Shown here: positions 8,506 through 15,260 of the stretch, in pieces
Layout: each line of letters opens with the position of its first letter
How positions within the stretch are numbered: position 1 is the first letter of the stretch
Source: Bacteroidaceae bacterium
GTDB taxonomy: Bacteria > Bacteroidota > Bacteroidia > Bacteroidales > Bacteroidaceae
Reading direction: 5' to 3'
Length of the DNA: 33,772 nucleotides
Assembly: GCA_017530735.1 (NCBI GenBank)
Contig: JAFXMB010000087.1
Location: forward strand, 1 to 33,772
Notes under the pieces: generated by a model
What the model was told of the DNA's origin: nothing
The model's input: only the letters and a program-made list of their open reading frames with translations
Databases searched by the model: none
Program-made: the position numbers and the translations under genes

Positions 8506-9577
8506 TGTCTACTTGGAGGCGAAGTTCGCGGAACGGACGGGTGGGGTCGTTGGTGGTGAGGTTGATGGAGCCTAACGTGGCGTTGTGGGGTATGTTGGAA
8601 TTGGTGATGGCAACCGTGACCTTGAGTTCCTTTCCGGGTTTGATTACCTGACCGGTCTGAATGCTTATAGCGGTGCCCTCCATGGGCTCTACGTTGCGGA
8701 AAATGAGGTCGGCATTGCCGGTGTTGCCAATGATGATGGTTTTCTTGTAGATCTTGCCGGGTGCCTTCTGACCAAAGTCCACGTAGGAGGGTTCAATCCG
8801 CATTACGGGTTTGTTCTTGTCCTCCTGTGACAGTTTCTCAATCCTTAAGGCATTTACAGGAATGGGTACCTGGCTTTTTACACCGTCCACTACAACCCAT
8901 ACGGTGTCACGTGCCATTCCGAAATGGTTCTTGCCCCGGCCTATGTTATATGTGATACGGATACTGGCTACATCCTGCGGAGTAACGATTTCGGGGCACT
9001 CTACAGACATTCCGTTACGGTTCCCGGTGGTTACGACTGACAGTTTTGCGGTCTTGTCACCTACGTTTGCAACCCTTACTATCCTGGTTACCTTCTCACC
9101 CTGGGTTATGTATCCGAAGGGGCAGTTCTTGGCGTTGGTCTTGACGGTACCGGCCAGAAGGTGGGGGTAGATCTGTTCCAGGCCCATGGGGATGGGATTT
9201 ACATCGGCCGTAATCATTAGGCTGGCGTAGTTGCGGCGGTCTTTGGTGAATATCTCAACCTCGCGCAGTACACGGCCTTCGGTACGGGACGGGTCAAACG
9301 CAACGGTAAGTTCGCCATACTCACCTCCTGCAACGGGCTGGGTGGAGTAGAGCACCGTAGTGCAGCCGCAACTGGTGGCTACATTGTCTATCTGGATGGG
9401 GTTGTTGGATATGTTCGTGAACCTGAAGGTGTGCTGAACGACTCCGTCGGCCTCGTTTATCTGGCCGAAATCCCACTCATATGTCTCAAATACCAAGGCT
9501 GAGTTGAGTTCCTCCTGAGCATGGGCTATGCTGACGGAGAGTGCCAGTATTGCGGTAAGTAAAGCTTTGGTTTTCAT
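8498..9577 (-). CDS. Secreted DUF1573 protein with tandem Ig-like domains
   Basis: A 359-residue protein with a signal peptide (residues 1-20, ending IAHAQ). The first domain begins VFETYEWDFGQINE and contains the DUF1573 hallmark VATSCGCTT; a second copy near residue 262 begins EPSYVDFGQKAPG. DUF1573 domains are Ig-like folds common in Bacteroidota envelope proteins; their role is not known to me. The ATG overlaps the MBL hydrolase stop by 4 bp, so it is the last gene of a four-gene minus-strand unit. Its stop codon lies inside a palindromic hairpin, showing how close the repeat sits to the coding end. No catalytic motif is visible. Confidence 0.85.
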   Translation of the reverse strand: MKTKALLTAILALSVSIAHAQEELNSALVFETYEWDFGQINEADGVVQHTFRFTNISNNPIQIDNVATSCGCTTVLYSTQPVAGGEYGELTVAFDPSRTEGRVLREVEIFTKDRRNYASLMITADVNPIPMGLEQIYPHLLAGTVKTNAKNCPFGYITQGEKVTRIVRVANVGDKTAKLSVVTTGNRNGMSVECPEIVTPQDVASIRITYNIGRGKNHFGMARDTVWVVVDGVKSQVPIPVNALRIEKLSQEDKNKPVMRIEPSYVDFGQKAPGKIYKKTIIIGNTGNADLIFRNVEPMEGTAISIQTGQVIKPGKELKVTVAITNSNIPHNATLGSINLTTNDPTRPFRELRLQVDTK

Positions 9578-10212
9578 AGTCTGTAGTAGTTTCTTTCGTG
9601 TTTTATAGTTGTAATGGGGCCGTGTCCCGGGTATACGACAGTCTCATCGGGCATGGTGAGCAGTTTTGTGCGGATACCGTTCATAAGAGCCTCGTGGTTT
9701 CCGTCAGGAAAATCAGTCCTGCCGTAACTGCCCTGGAAAATGACATCGCCTGTAAATACGCAGTTCTGCTCCTTATTCCAGAATACCAGACTGCCTGGCG
9801 AATGGCCGGGTACATGCAGTGCATGGAGGGTGGTGTTGCCAAAAGAGACTGAATCTCCTTCGTTGATCACGTTTTCCGGCTCAATTGGGTTGACATGACC
9901 TTTATAGTCTATTCCAAAAACCGATAACCGGGCACTCATGGTCCTTATCCAGGGCATATCCAGATCGTTGGCACGTGCTTTTACACCATAAGTCTCCTCT
10001 ACAAAATTGTTGCCGAATACGTGGTCAAAATGCAGATGCGTGTTCAATAACAGTTTTACTTGTAATGAGTTGTCTTTGATGAATGAGGCCAGTTGATCTG
10101 TCTCACCCGGATAGAAACAGCCGGGGTCGATGACTGCGGCCTCCTTAGTCTCATCCCAGATAACATAGGTGTTGACCGGAAGGAAGTTGAATTCAAAGCA
10201 CTTAACCTGCAT
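9574..10212 (-). CDS. MBL-fold metallo-hydrolase (glyoxalase II-like)
   Basis: A 212-residue cytoplasmic protein of the metallo-beta-lactamase fold. The metal-binding motif THLHFDH (His59, His61, Asp63, His64) is followed by HVPGHSPGS, FTGDVIF and YPGHG, which supply the remaining ligands. This matches the short glyoxalase II-like hydrolases with two metal ions. The usual substrates are thioesters such as S-lactoylglutathione, but the C-terminal glutathione-binding domain of true GloB is absent, so the substrate is open. It overlaps the rsmG stop by 1 bp upstream and the DUF1573 start by 4 bp downstream, indicating translational coupling in one operon. Confidence 0.88.
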   Translation of the reverse strand: MQVKCFEFNFLPVNTYVIWDETKEAAVIDPGCFYPGETDQLASFIKDNSLQVKLLLNTHLHFDHVFGNNFVEETYGVKARANDLDMPWIRTMSARLSVFGIDYKGHVNPIEPENVINEGDSVSFGNTTLHALHVPGHSPGSLVFWNKEQNCVFTGDVIFQGSYGRTDFPDGNHEALMNGIRTKLLTMPDETVVYPGHGPITTIKHERNYYRL

Positions 10213-10835
10213 TATATCTGTACGTAGACGGTTTTCTTGTCCTTAAAGAATTCCTCGTTGAAGTATAGGCTTATCTCGGTGATTTCGGCCACCTTTCTGA
10301 ACTGGGCGGCCTCGGTGCTAAGGTCTCCGCCCTTGAGGCAGATTACACCGTTGGGATAGGCGTTGCGCTGTGTCTTGCGGTCCAGCATATGGCCGGCAAC
10401 CTGGCAGAGGTCGGGCAGGGGCATTACGCCTCGGGACAGTATGAACTCATACTTGTCCTTGTCCTCCTGGGCGCGCTCATGGCGGCAGATTACATTCTTG
10501 AGACCAATCTGAGCAGCAATATCCTGAGCTACACGTACCTTTTTGCCGATGCTGTCAATGAGTGTGAAGCTGCACTCGGGGAACAGTATGGCTAGCGGTA
10601 TGCCGGGCAGTCCTCCGCCGGTTCCGACATCGGCCAGACGGGTACCCGGAGCAAACCTTATGACCTTGGCGATAGCCATGGAATGGAGTATGTGATGCTC
10701 ATACAGATTGTCAATATCCTTGCGTGATATGACGTTTATCTTGCTGTTCCAGTCTGTATATAACGGACCGAGAGCCTCCAGTTGCTCATACTGAAGGCTC
10801 GTCAGGTCCGGAAAATATTTCCTTATAAGCTGCAT
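10212..10835 (-). CDS. rsmG: 16S rRNA m7G527 methyltransferase RsmG
   Basis: A 207-residue Rossmann-fold methyltransferase. The SAM-binding loop LADVGTGGGLPGIPLAI (from residue 67), the preceding NLYEHHILHSMAI segment, and the FTLIDSIGKKVRV acidic motif are diagnostic for RsmG (GidB). The enzyme methylates N7 of G527 in 16S rRNA, and its loss gives low-level streptomycin resistance in other bacteria. The length is normal. It abuts the SIMPL gene with no gap and overlaps the MBL gene by 1 bp, so the four minus-strand genes are very likely one transcript. Confidence 0.95.
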   Translation of the reverse strand: MQLIRKYFPDLTSLQYEQLEALGPLYTDWNSKINVISRKDIDNLYEHHILHSMAIAKVIRFAPGTRLADVGTGGGLPGIPLAILFPECSFTLIDSIGKKVRVAQDIAAQIGLKNVICRHERAQEDKDKYEFILSRGVMPLPDLCQVAGHMLDRKTQRNAYPNGVICLKGGDLSTEAAQFRKVAEITEISLYFNEEFFKDKKTVYVQI

Positions 10836-11519
10836 TTATTTGAGATAATAGGTAACGGTGGTTACAACGCGTACGTTCTTTATCCACGGAGTGTTGCTGT
10901 CACGGTCATAGATTGAGAACTGGCCCTGTGAGGCGGTCTGGATCTTGCCCAGCTTGGAGCCGGAATCATCGGCAAACTTCTGGGCTACCTCACGTGCGTT
11001 GCGGGTGGCTACCTCAACCATCTGAGGCTTGAGCTCATTCAGGCCGTTAAAGTCATACTGAACACGGTACTCATAGTCATTACCGCCTATGGCAATGCCT
11101 TTCTTGAGCAGGTCTCCCTGTTTGAGAATGAGCTGGCGAACAAGATCAACATTGTCGGAACTCACGGTTACAACCTGCTGCATCTGGTAGCGGTTGGCTA
11201 TGTACTCGTTTGAGTAGCGGTTTGCGGTACGGTCATATACAGTAGGAGCAGTGGTGCTTATCTCGCTGTCCTTGATTCCGCCTTCCTTAAGGAACTTTAC
11301 AATCTCGTTGCTCTTCTTTTCCATTGTTGAGTAGAGCCTGACAAGGTCATTATCAACATCCTGAATAACCAGGGGCCAGATAACGTGGTCGGCCATAACC
11401 TCCTGAGTGGCAAGGCCTTTTACATTTACAACACGTTTTGTGCCGGTAAACTTTCCGACAGATAGGATAATGCAGACACCCAGTGCCAGCAATCCCCAGA
11501 AATTGGTTGAATTCTTCAT
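10836..11519 (-). CDS. SIMPL-domain envelope protein
   Basis: A 227-residue protein with one N-terminal hydrophobic segment (about residues 8-24), likely an uncleaved anchor or signal. The remainder fits the SIMPL (DUF541) family: RVVNVKGLATQEVMADHVIWPL near the start, a central EISTTAPTVYDR, and a C-terminal ARNAREVAQKFADDSGSKLGKI helix and strand. SIMPL proteins are periplasmic or membrane-anchored and of poorly defined function. It is the first gene of the SIMPL-rsmG-MBL-DUF1573 unit. A possible promoter with TAACTTTA lies at 11557-11564, about 38 bp upstream of the start codon. Confidence 0.85.
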   Translation of the reverse strand: MKNSTNFWGLLALGVCIILSVGKFTGTKRVVNVKGLATQEVMADHVIWPLVIQDVDNDLVRLYSTMEKKSNEIVKFLKEGGIKDSEISTTAPTVYDRTANRYSNEYIANRYQMQQVVTVSSDNVDLVRQLILKQGDLLKKGIAIGGNDYEYRVQYDFNGLNELKPQMVEVATRNAREVAQKFADDSGSKLGKIQTASQGQFSIYDRDSNTPWIKNVRVVTTVTYYLK

Positions 11520-11556
11520 AACGCCTGTACTATTGGAAAATTAATTATTCAAGGTG

Positions 11557-11564
11557 TAAAGTTA
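11557..11564 (-). promoter_or_regulatory. Possible -7 element of the SIMPL-rsmG operon
   Basis: On the minus strand the sequence reads TAACTTTA, one base from TAnnTTTG. I saw no clear TTTG at the right distance, so this is tentative. Confidence 0.3.
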
Positions 11565-11623
11565 GGTATTTTTTTCTCATATTTGCAAATACAGTACTTA
11601 TTGCTAACCTTATTACAACCAAT

Positions 11624-13744
11624 ATGAAACAGATTCTTAAATGGACTATTGCCGGCATGGCTATAATGTTGGCAGGTGTTACCGTTCATGCCCAACACAC
11701 GTTTGCCAACCCTCTTGACGTGGTGGTAGGTAATGAACCGGCCATCAGAGGCGGTGAACCCGTAGTAATCATCTTTGAGGATAACTATTTCCTCTTTGTA
11801 TCCCACAGGCGCGGATACTGGTATTCCCAGGATTTCCGTGACTGGACCTATGTTGATGCTCCCGGTTATCCTGCCGGTGTGGTATCGGTCGTGGAGATGG
11901 ACGGTAAGCTGATAGGCTGCTCCATGAATAACCGTAACGTCTATCGCGCCATAGATCCCTATAAGGGAGAGTGGGAGAAGATAGGAGAACTCAGCAGTGA
12001 CCGATACGGTGACGCCAACATGTTTGTGGATGATGACGGCCGCCTGTACATGTACTTTGGCTGGTCTCAGATTATGCCGTTCCAGGTAGTGGAACTTGAC
12101 AAGGAGACATTCAAGGAGAAGGGTGAGCCCAAACCGCTGTTCTGGAGTGACATCAAGAACCACGGATTCGAGGTACGCAAGCCTGAGGACGTGATCTATT
12201 CCATATTCAACGGTCGCCGTGACTACGGCCCCGAGGAACTTCCCTGGATTGAGGGTCCCTACATGATCAAGCACAACGGCAAGTACTATCTGCAGTACGC
12301 AGCCATCGGCCTTGAATTCATCTCTTATTCACATGGCGTATATGTATCGGACAGCCCCATGGGCCCGTTCACATACAGCGAGCATAATCCGCTCACTTTC
12401 AAGACCAGCGGTTTCCAGGTTGGTGCCGGACACGGCAGCACTTTCAAGGACAAGAAGGGTAACTTCTGGACCATCTGCATGATTCCCGCACAGTATGGTG
12501 AGGGTGGACGCGGATCAGAACTGGCCATCTATCCGTCGGCTGTCGACAAGCAGGGCGTGATGTACTCCAACACCGCTCTGGGTGACTATCCCCAGTATTA
12601 TCCCGATGAGCGCAAGGTAGGCGGCGTAGACAACTATGTTGACTGGAAACTGCTGTCAGTAAACAAGAAGGCTATAGTTTCATCAACATTTGAGAACTAT
12701 GCTCCCGCTCAGGCTCTGGATGAGGATTTCAAGACCTGCTGGGCTGCCGCTACAGGCGATGCCGGTGAGTTCTTCACGGTTGATCTGGGGGACAAGGCTA
12801 CCATCAATGCCATCCAACTCAACTGGGATCACATAGGTGCACAGCGTGCCGGCGGCCGTGGCGGATTCGGCGGTATGATGGGCGGAGCCAGACCTCAGCA
12901 GGCTCAGGCAGAGCGCCTGTACCAGTGCTATGAGGTGTTTGTGTCGGACGATAACTCCAACTGGACCAAGATCATAAGCAAGCCCCAGAACAAGATGGAA
13001 CTCAAGCATGACTATAATGAACTGGAGAATCCTGTTCAGGCCCGTTATGTGAAGGTTGTCAATGTGGCTACCTATGATAACGCCAAGTTCTCAATCAAGG
13101 ATCTGCGCGTGTTCGGTACCACACCCAAGATGAAGACCCAGAAGGTTACCAAGTTCATGGCAGTACGCAATCCCGAGGACCGTCGTGAGGCCAATGTAAT
13201 CTGGGAACCCGTTGCCGGTGCCGACGGCTACATTGTACGTTACGGTATTGAGAAGAAGAAACTGTACAACAGCTACATAGTATACGGCAAGAACGAACTT
13301 TACATGCACAGCCTCAACACATCACCTGAGTACTATTTTGAGGTTGAGGCATTTACAAGCGGTCTGCCAAAATACACCGAGAATCCGCGCGAGACCATCG
13401 GCCTGGGTGCAGAGCTTCAGATTGCACAGCGTGGCGGCGGTGGCAACGCAGGCTATGCCCAGGGTGCAGGCACCAGATATATCATGCTTAAGGAGAATGT
13501 CAATGAGTACTGGTTTGATGATATTACAGCCGGAACATGGACATTGAGCCACTCATATGGTCCCGTGCTTTGGTCAGGCCAACTCTCTGAGGCCGATGTT
13601 ATCTCAAATGCTGCCAACCCCCAACCCACAGTAACGGCCAAACTGACTCTGCTGGGTGAGGGCACAAAGACCACCGGTACCCTGGAAATGCAGGTAATCC
13701 CCGGCAAGGAAAAAGCCCGCATTAGGATTGTTGTTGTAAAATGA
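11624..13744 (+). CDS. Secreted GH43-like glycosidase with F5/8-type C domain
   Basis: A 706-residue secreted protein (signal peptide 1-24, ending VHAQ). The first 330 residues look like a five-bladed GH43 propeller: a PVVIIFEDNYFLFVSH blade, DANMFVDDDGRLYMYFG (Asp131, the expected pKa modulator) and WIEGPYMIKHNGKYYLQYA (Glu210, the expected acid). Where the general base usually sits in an (A)DP motif, the protein reads GEPVV with Glu45. Residues about 365-505 are a discoidin-type sugar-binding domain, interrupted near 407-430 by a Gly/Gln-rich loop. A fibronectin III-like segment (about 510-600) and a C-terminal beta domain follow. It overlaps the GH27 gene by 4 bp (ATGA), so the two act together on galactosyl- or arabinosyl-decorated glycans (inference). 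Confidence 0.82.
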   Translation: MKQILKWTIAGMAIMLAGVTVHAQHTFANPLDVVVGNEPAIRGGEPVVIIFEDNYFLFVSHRRGYWYSQDFRDWTYVDAPGYPAGVVSVVEMDGKLIGCSMNNRNVYRAIDPYKGEWEKIGELSSDRYGDANMFVDDDGRLYMYFGWSQIMPFQVVELDKETFKEKGEPKPLFWSDIKNHGFEVRKPEDVIYSIFNGRRDYGPEELPWIEGPYMIKHNGKYYLQYAAIGLEFISYSHGVYVSDSPMGPFTYSEHNPLTFKTSGFQVGAGHGSTFKDKKGNFWTICMIPAQYGEGGRGSELAIYPSAVDKQGVMYSNTALGDYPQYYPDERKVGGVDNYVDWKLLSVNKKAIVSSTFENYAPAQALDEDFKTCWAAATGDAGEFFTVDLGDKATINAIQLNWDHIGAQRAGGRGGFGGMMGGARPQQAQAERLYQCYEVFVSDDNSNWTKIISKPQNKMELKHDYNELENPVQARYVKVVNVATYDNAKFSIKDLRVFGTTPKMKTQKVTKFMAVRNPEDRREANVIWEPVAGADGYIVRYGIEKKKLYNSYIVYGKNELYMHSLNTSPEYYFEVEAFTSGLPKYTENPRETIGLGAELQIAQRGGGGNAGYAQGAGTRYIMLKENVNEYWFDDITAGTWTLSHSYGPVLWSGQLSEADVISNAANPQPTVTAKLTLLGEGTKTTGTLEMQVIPGKEKARIRIVVVK

Positions 13745-14973
13745 TTATAATGAAAAAGTTATTGTATCTTTTAGCTGTTGCTGTGATTCCTTTTGGAGCA
13801 ACAGCGCAGAAATGGGAAGGTCTGGCAGATACCCCTCAGATGGGTTGGAACAGCTGGAACAAGTTCGGACAGAACATCAGTGAGAAGCTTATACGCGAGC
13901 AGGCCGATGCTATGGTAGCCGAGGGTCTGGTGGAGGCAGGTTACATCTATCTCAATATGGATGACTGCTGGCACGGCGAGCGCGATGCCGACGGATTCGT
14001 TCAGCCCGATCCCAAGACATTCCCTTCAGGTATTGAGGCATTGGCAGATTATGTACACTCCAAGGGTATGAAACTGGGTATCTATTCCGATGCCGGCCGT
14101 AAGACCTGCGCCGGACGTACAGGCAGTTTCGGCCATGAGTATCAGGATGCTCTGCAGTATGCACGCTGGGGTATTGACTACCTCAAGTATGACTGGTGTT
14201 CAAGCGAGAACATCAACCCGCGCGGCGCATACGCCCTGATGCGTGACGCACTGCGTGCAGCAGGCCGCCCCATATTCTTCAGCATGTGCGAGTGGGGCAG
14301 CAACAAACCCTGGGAGTGGGCCGAGAACATAGGCCACTCATGGCGTACCACAGGAGATATCACCGCCCGTTTTGCAGGTAACCCGCGTCAGCGCGGCTGG
14401 GGACAGACGGTACTGAGCATCATTGACCAGAACGCTCCGCTGCGCAAGTATGCAGGTCCGGGACACTGGAATGATCCCGATATGCTTGAGGTAGGCAACG
14501 GCATGAGCGTGAATGAGGACCGTGCCCATTTCAGCATGTGGTGCATGATGGCCGCTCCGCTTATTCTGGGCAATGACCTCTCCAAGATGACCGATGAGAC
14601 CCGCGCCATAATACTGAACAAGAAGGTGATAGCCATCGATCAGGATAAGCTGGGCGTGCAGGGACTGCGTTATAAGACTGAAGGTGATATAGAATACTGG
14701 TTCAAGCCTCTGGAGGGCGGTGACTGGGCATTCTGCCTGCTCAACCGCGGTACAGAGCCTGTTGAATGCAACATCAACTGGCAGGATTACAATCTGACCG
14801 ATGATGAGGTAAGCCATCTCTCTACATCATTTGATGCCATCACCTACAATATTGAGAATCTGTGGGAGCAGAATGCCAAGAAGGCCAAAGTGGGTAACAC
14901 CAAGAAGGCTCTCAATGTTACGGTTCCCGGTCACGATGTGGTGATGTATCGCCTAACTCCCAATAAGAAATAG
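13741..14973 (+). CDS. Secreted GH27 alpha-galactosidase family enzyme
   Basis: A 410-residue protein with an N-terminal signal peptide ending ATAQ. GH27 marks: TPQMGWNSWNKFG, NMDDCWHG, LGIYSDAGRKTC, YLKYDWC with the expected nucleophile Asp151, and SWRTTGDI with the expected acid/base Asp206. A C-terminal beta-sandwich follows from about 315. The length is standard. GH27 removes terminal alpha-galactose; some members cleave beta-L-arabinopyranose instead, and the sequence alone does not decide. The first ATG overlaps the GH43 stop as ATGA; a second in-frame ATG at 13750 would give the cleaner signal peptide MKKLLYLL and is equally plausible. No terminator is evident before the glmS leader promoter. 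Confidence 0.93.
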   Translation: MIIMKKLLYLLAVAVIPFGATAQKWEGLADTPQMGWNSWNKFGQNISEKLIREQADAMVAEGLVEAGYIYLNMDDCWHGERDADGFVQPDPKTFPSGIEALADYVHSKGMKLGIYSDAGRKTCAGRTGSFGHEYQDALQYARWGIDYLKYDWCSSENINPRGAYALMRDALRAAGRPIFFSMCEWGSNKPWEWAENIGHSWRTTGDITARFAGNPRQRGWGQTVLSIIDQNAPLRKYAGPGHWNDPDMLEVGNGMSVNEDRAHFSMWCMMAAPLILGNDLSKMTDETRAIILNKKVIAIDQDKLGVQGLRYKTEGDIEYWFKPLEGGDWAFCLLNRGTEPVECNINWQDYNLTDDEVSHLSTSFDAITYNIENLWEQNAKKAKVGNTKKALNVTVPGHDVVMYRLTPNKK

Positions 14974-15010
14974 GATTATATGTCAAATTGAAACTTATTT
15001 ATCAGATTTG

Positions 15011-15041
15011 ATTGCAAATAGGAATTTTCTGTGTATTTTTG
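15011..15041 (+). promoter_or_regulatory. Promoter of the glmS-pyrG leader
   Basis: ATTG at 15011-15014, a 19-bp spacer, then TATTTTTG at 15034-15041 (TAnnTTTG). The predicted start near 15047 leaves a very short 5' UTR before the leader ATG at 15060. Confidence 0.65.
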
Positions 15042-15059
15042 CGACGTTTTGAAATAACA

Positions 15060-15173
15060 ATGGAGGGAAAAGTTACATACAACTGTCTGTCTAACCAGAT
15101 GAATGACAAGCAGAATCTGAATAATAATCAGATTCCGGTTTCCCCGTGTTGTTTCACCAGTCGGATAATATGA
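15060..15173 (+). CDS. Asn/Gln-rich leader peptide upstream of glmS-pyrG (37 aa)
   Basis: A 37-codon ORF just after a good promoter and before the glmS hairpin. The peptide begins MEGKVTYNCLSNQ, has a middle of QNLNNNQIPV and ends FTSRII. Seven Asn and three Gln fall between residues 8 and 24. I predict it is read for its ribosome position, not for the product: slowing at the Asn/Gln codons would leave bases 15156-15162 (the Thr33-Ser34-Arg35 codons) free to pair with the terminator's left arm. The second leader at 23493 has the same plan and an 18-base stretch differing at one position. Translation is not proven, and no Shine-Dalgarno site is visible. Confidence 0.65.
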   Translation: MEGKVTYNCLSNQMNDKQNLNNNQIPVSPCCFTSRII

Positions 15174-15219
15174 CGGAGATTTTGGAAATACTTATTGGAT
15201 AATTTGAGTGAAGGCTGGT
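15156..15219 (+). promoter_or_regulatory. Predicted antiterminator pairing in the glmS leader
   Basis: ACCAGTC (15156-15162), in the last five sense codons of the leader ORF, can pair with GGCTGGT (15213-15219), the left arm of the terminator-like hairpin: seven pairs, one of them G-U. The two structures exclude each other. Confidence 0.5.
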
Positions 15220-15248
15220 TCAGTTAGAATCAGCCTTCACCCTTTATT
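15208..15248 (+). terminator. Terminator-like hairpin in the glmS leader
   Basis: Bases 15208-15221 and 15227-15240 form a 14-bp stem with one G-U pair and a 5-nt loop, followed by CCTTTATT. The stem is strong but the T tract is weak, so it may act by pausing or by blocking translation of glmS, whose ATG is 20 nt away. Confidence 0.6.
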
Positions 15249-15260
15249 GAAGGTTATTAT

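Noticed and set aside
15174-15260. glmS ribozyme
   Set aside because: The stretch is only 87 nt and is filled by the leader hairpin; the known ribozyme is larger and mainly found in Firmicutes and relatives.
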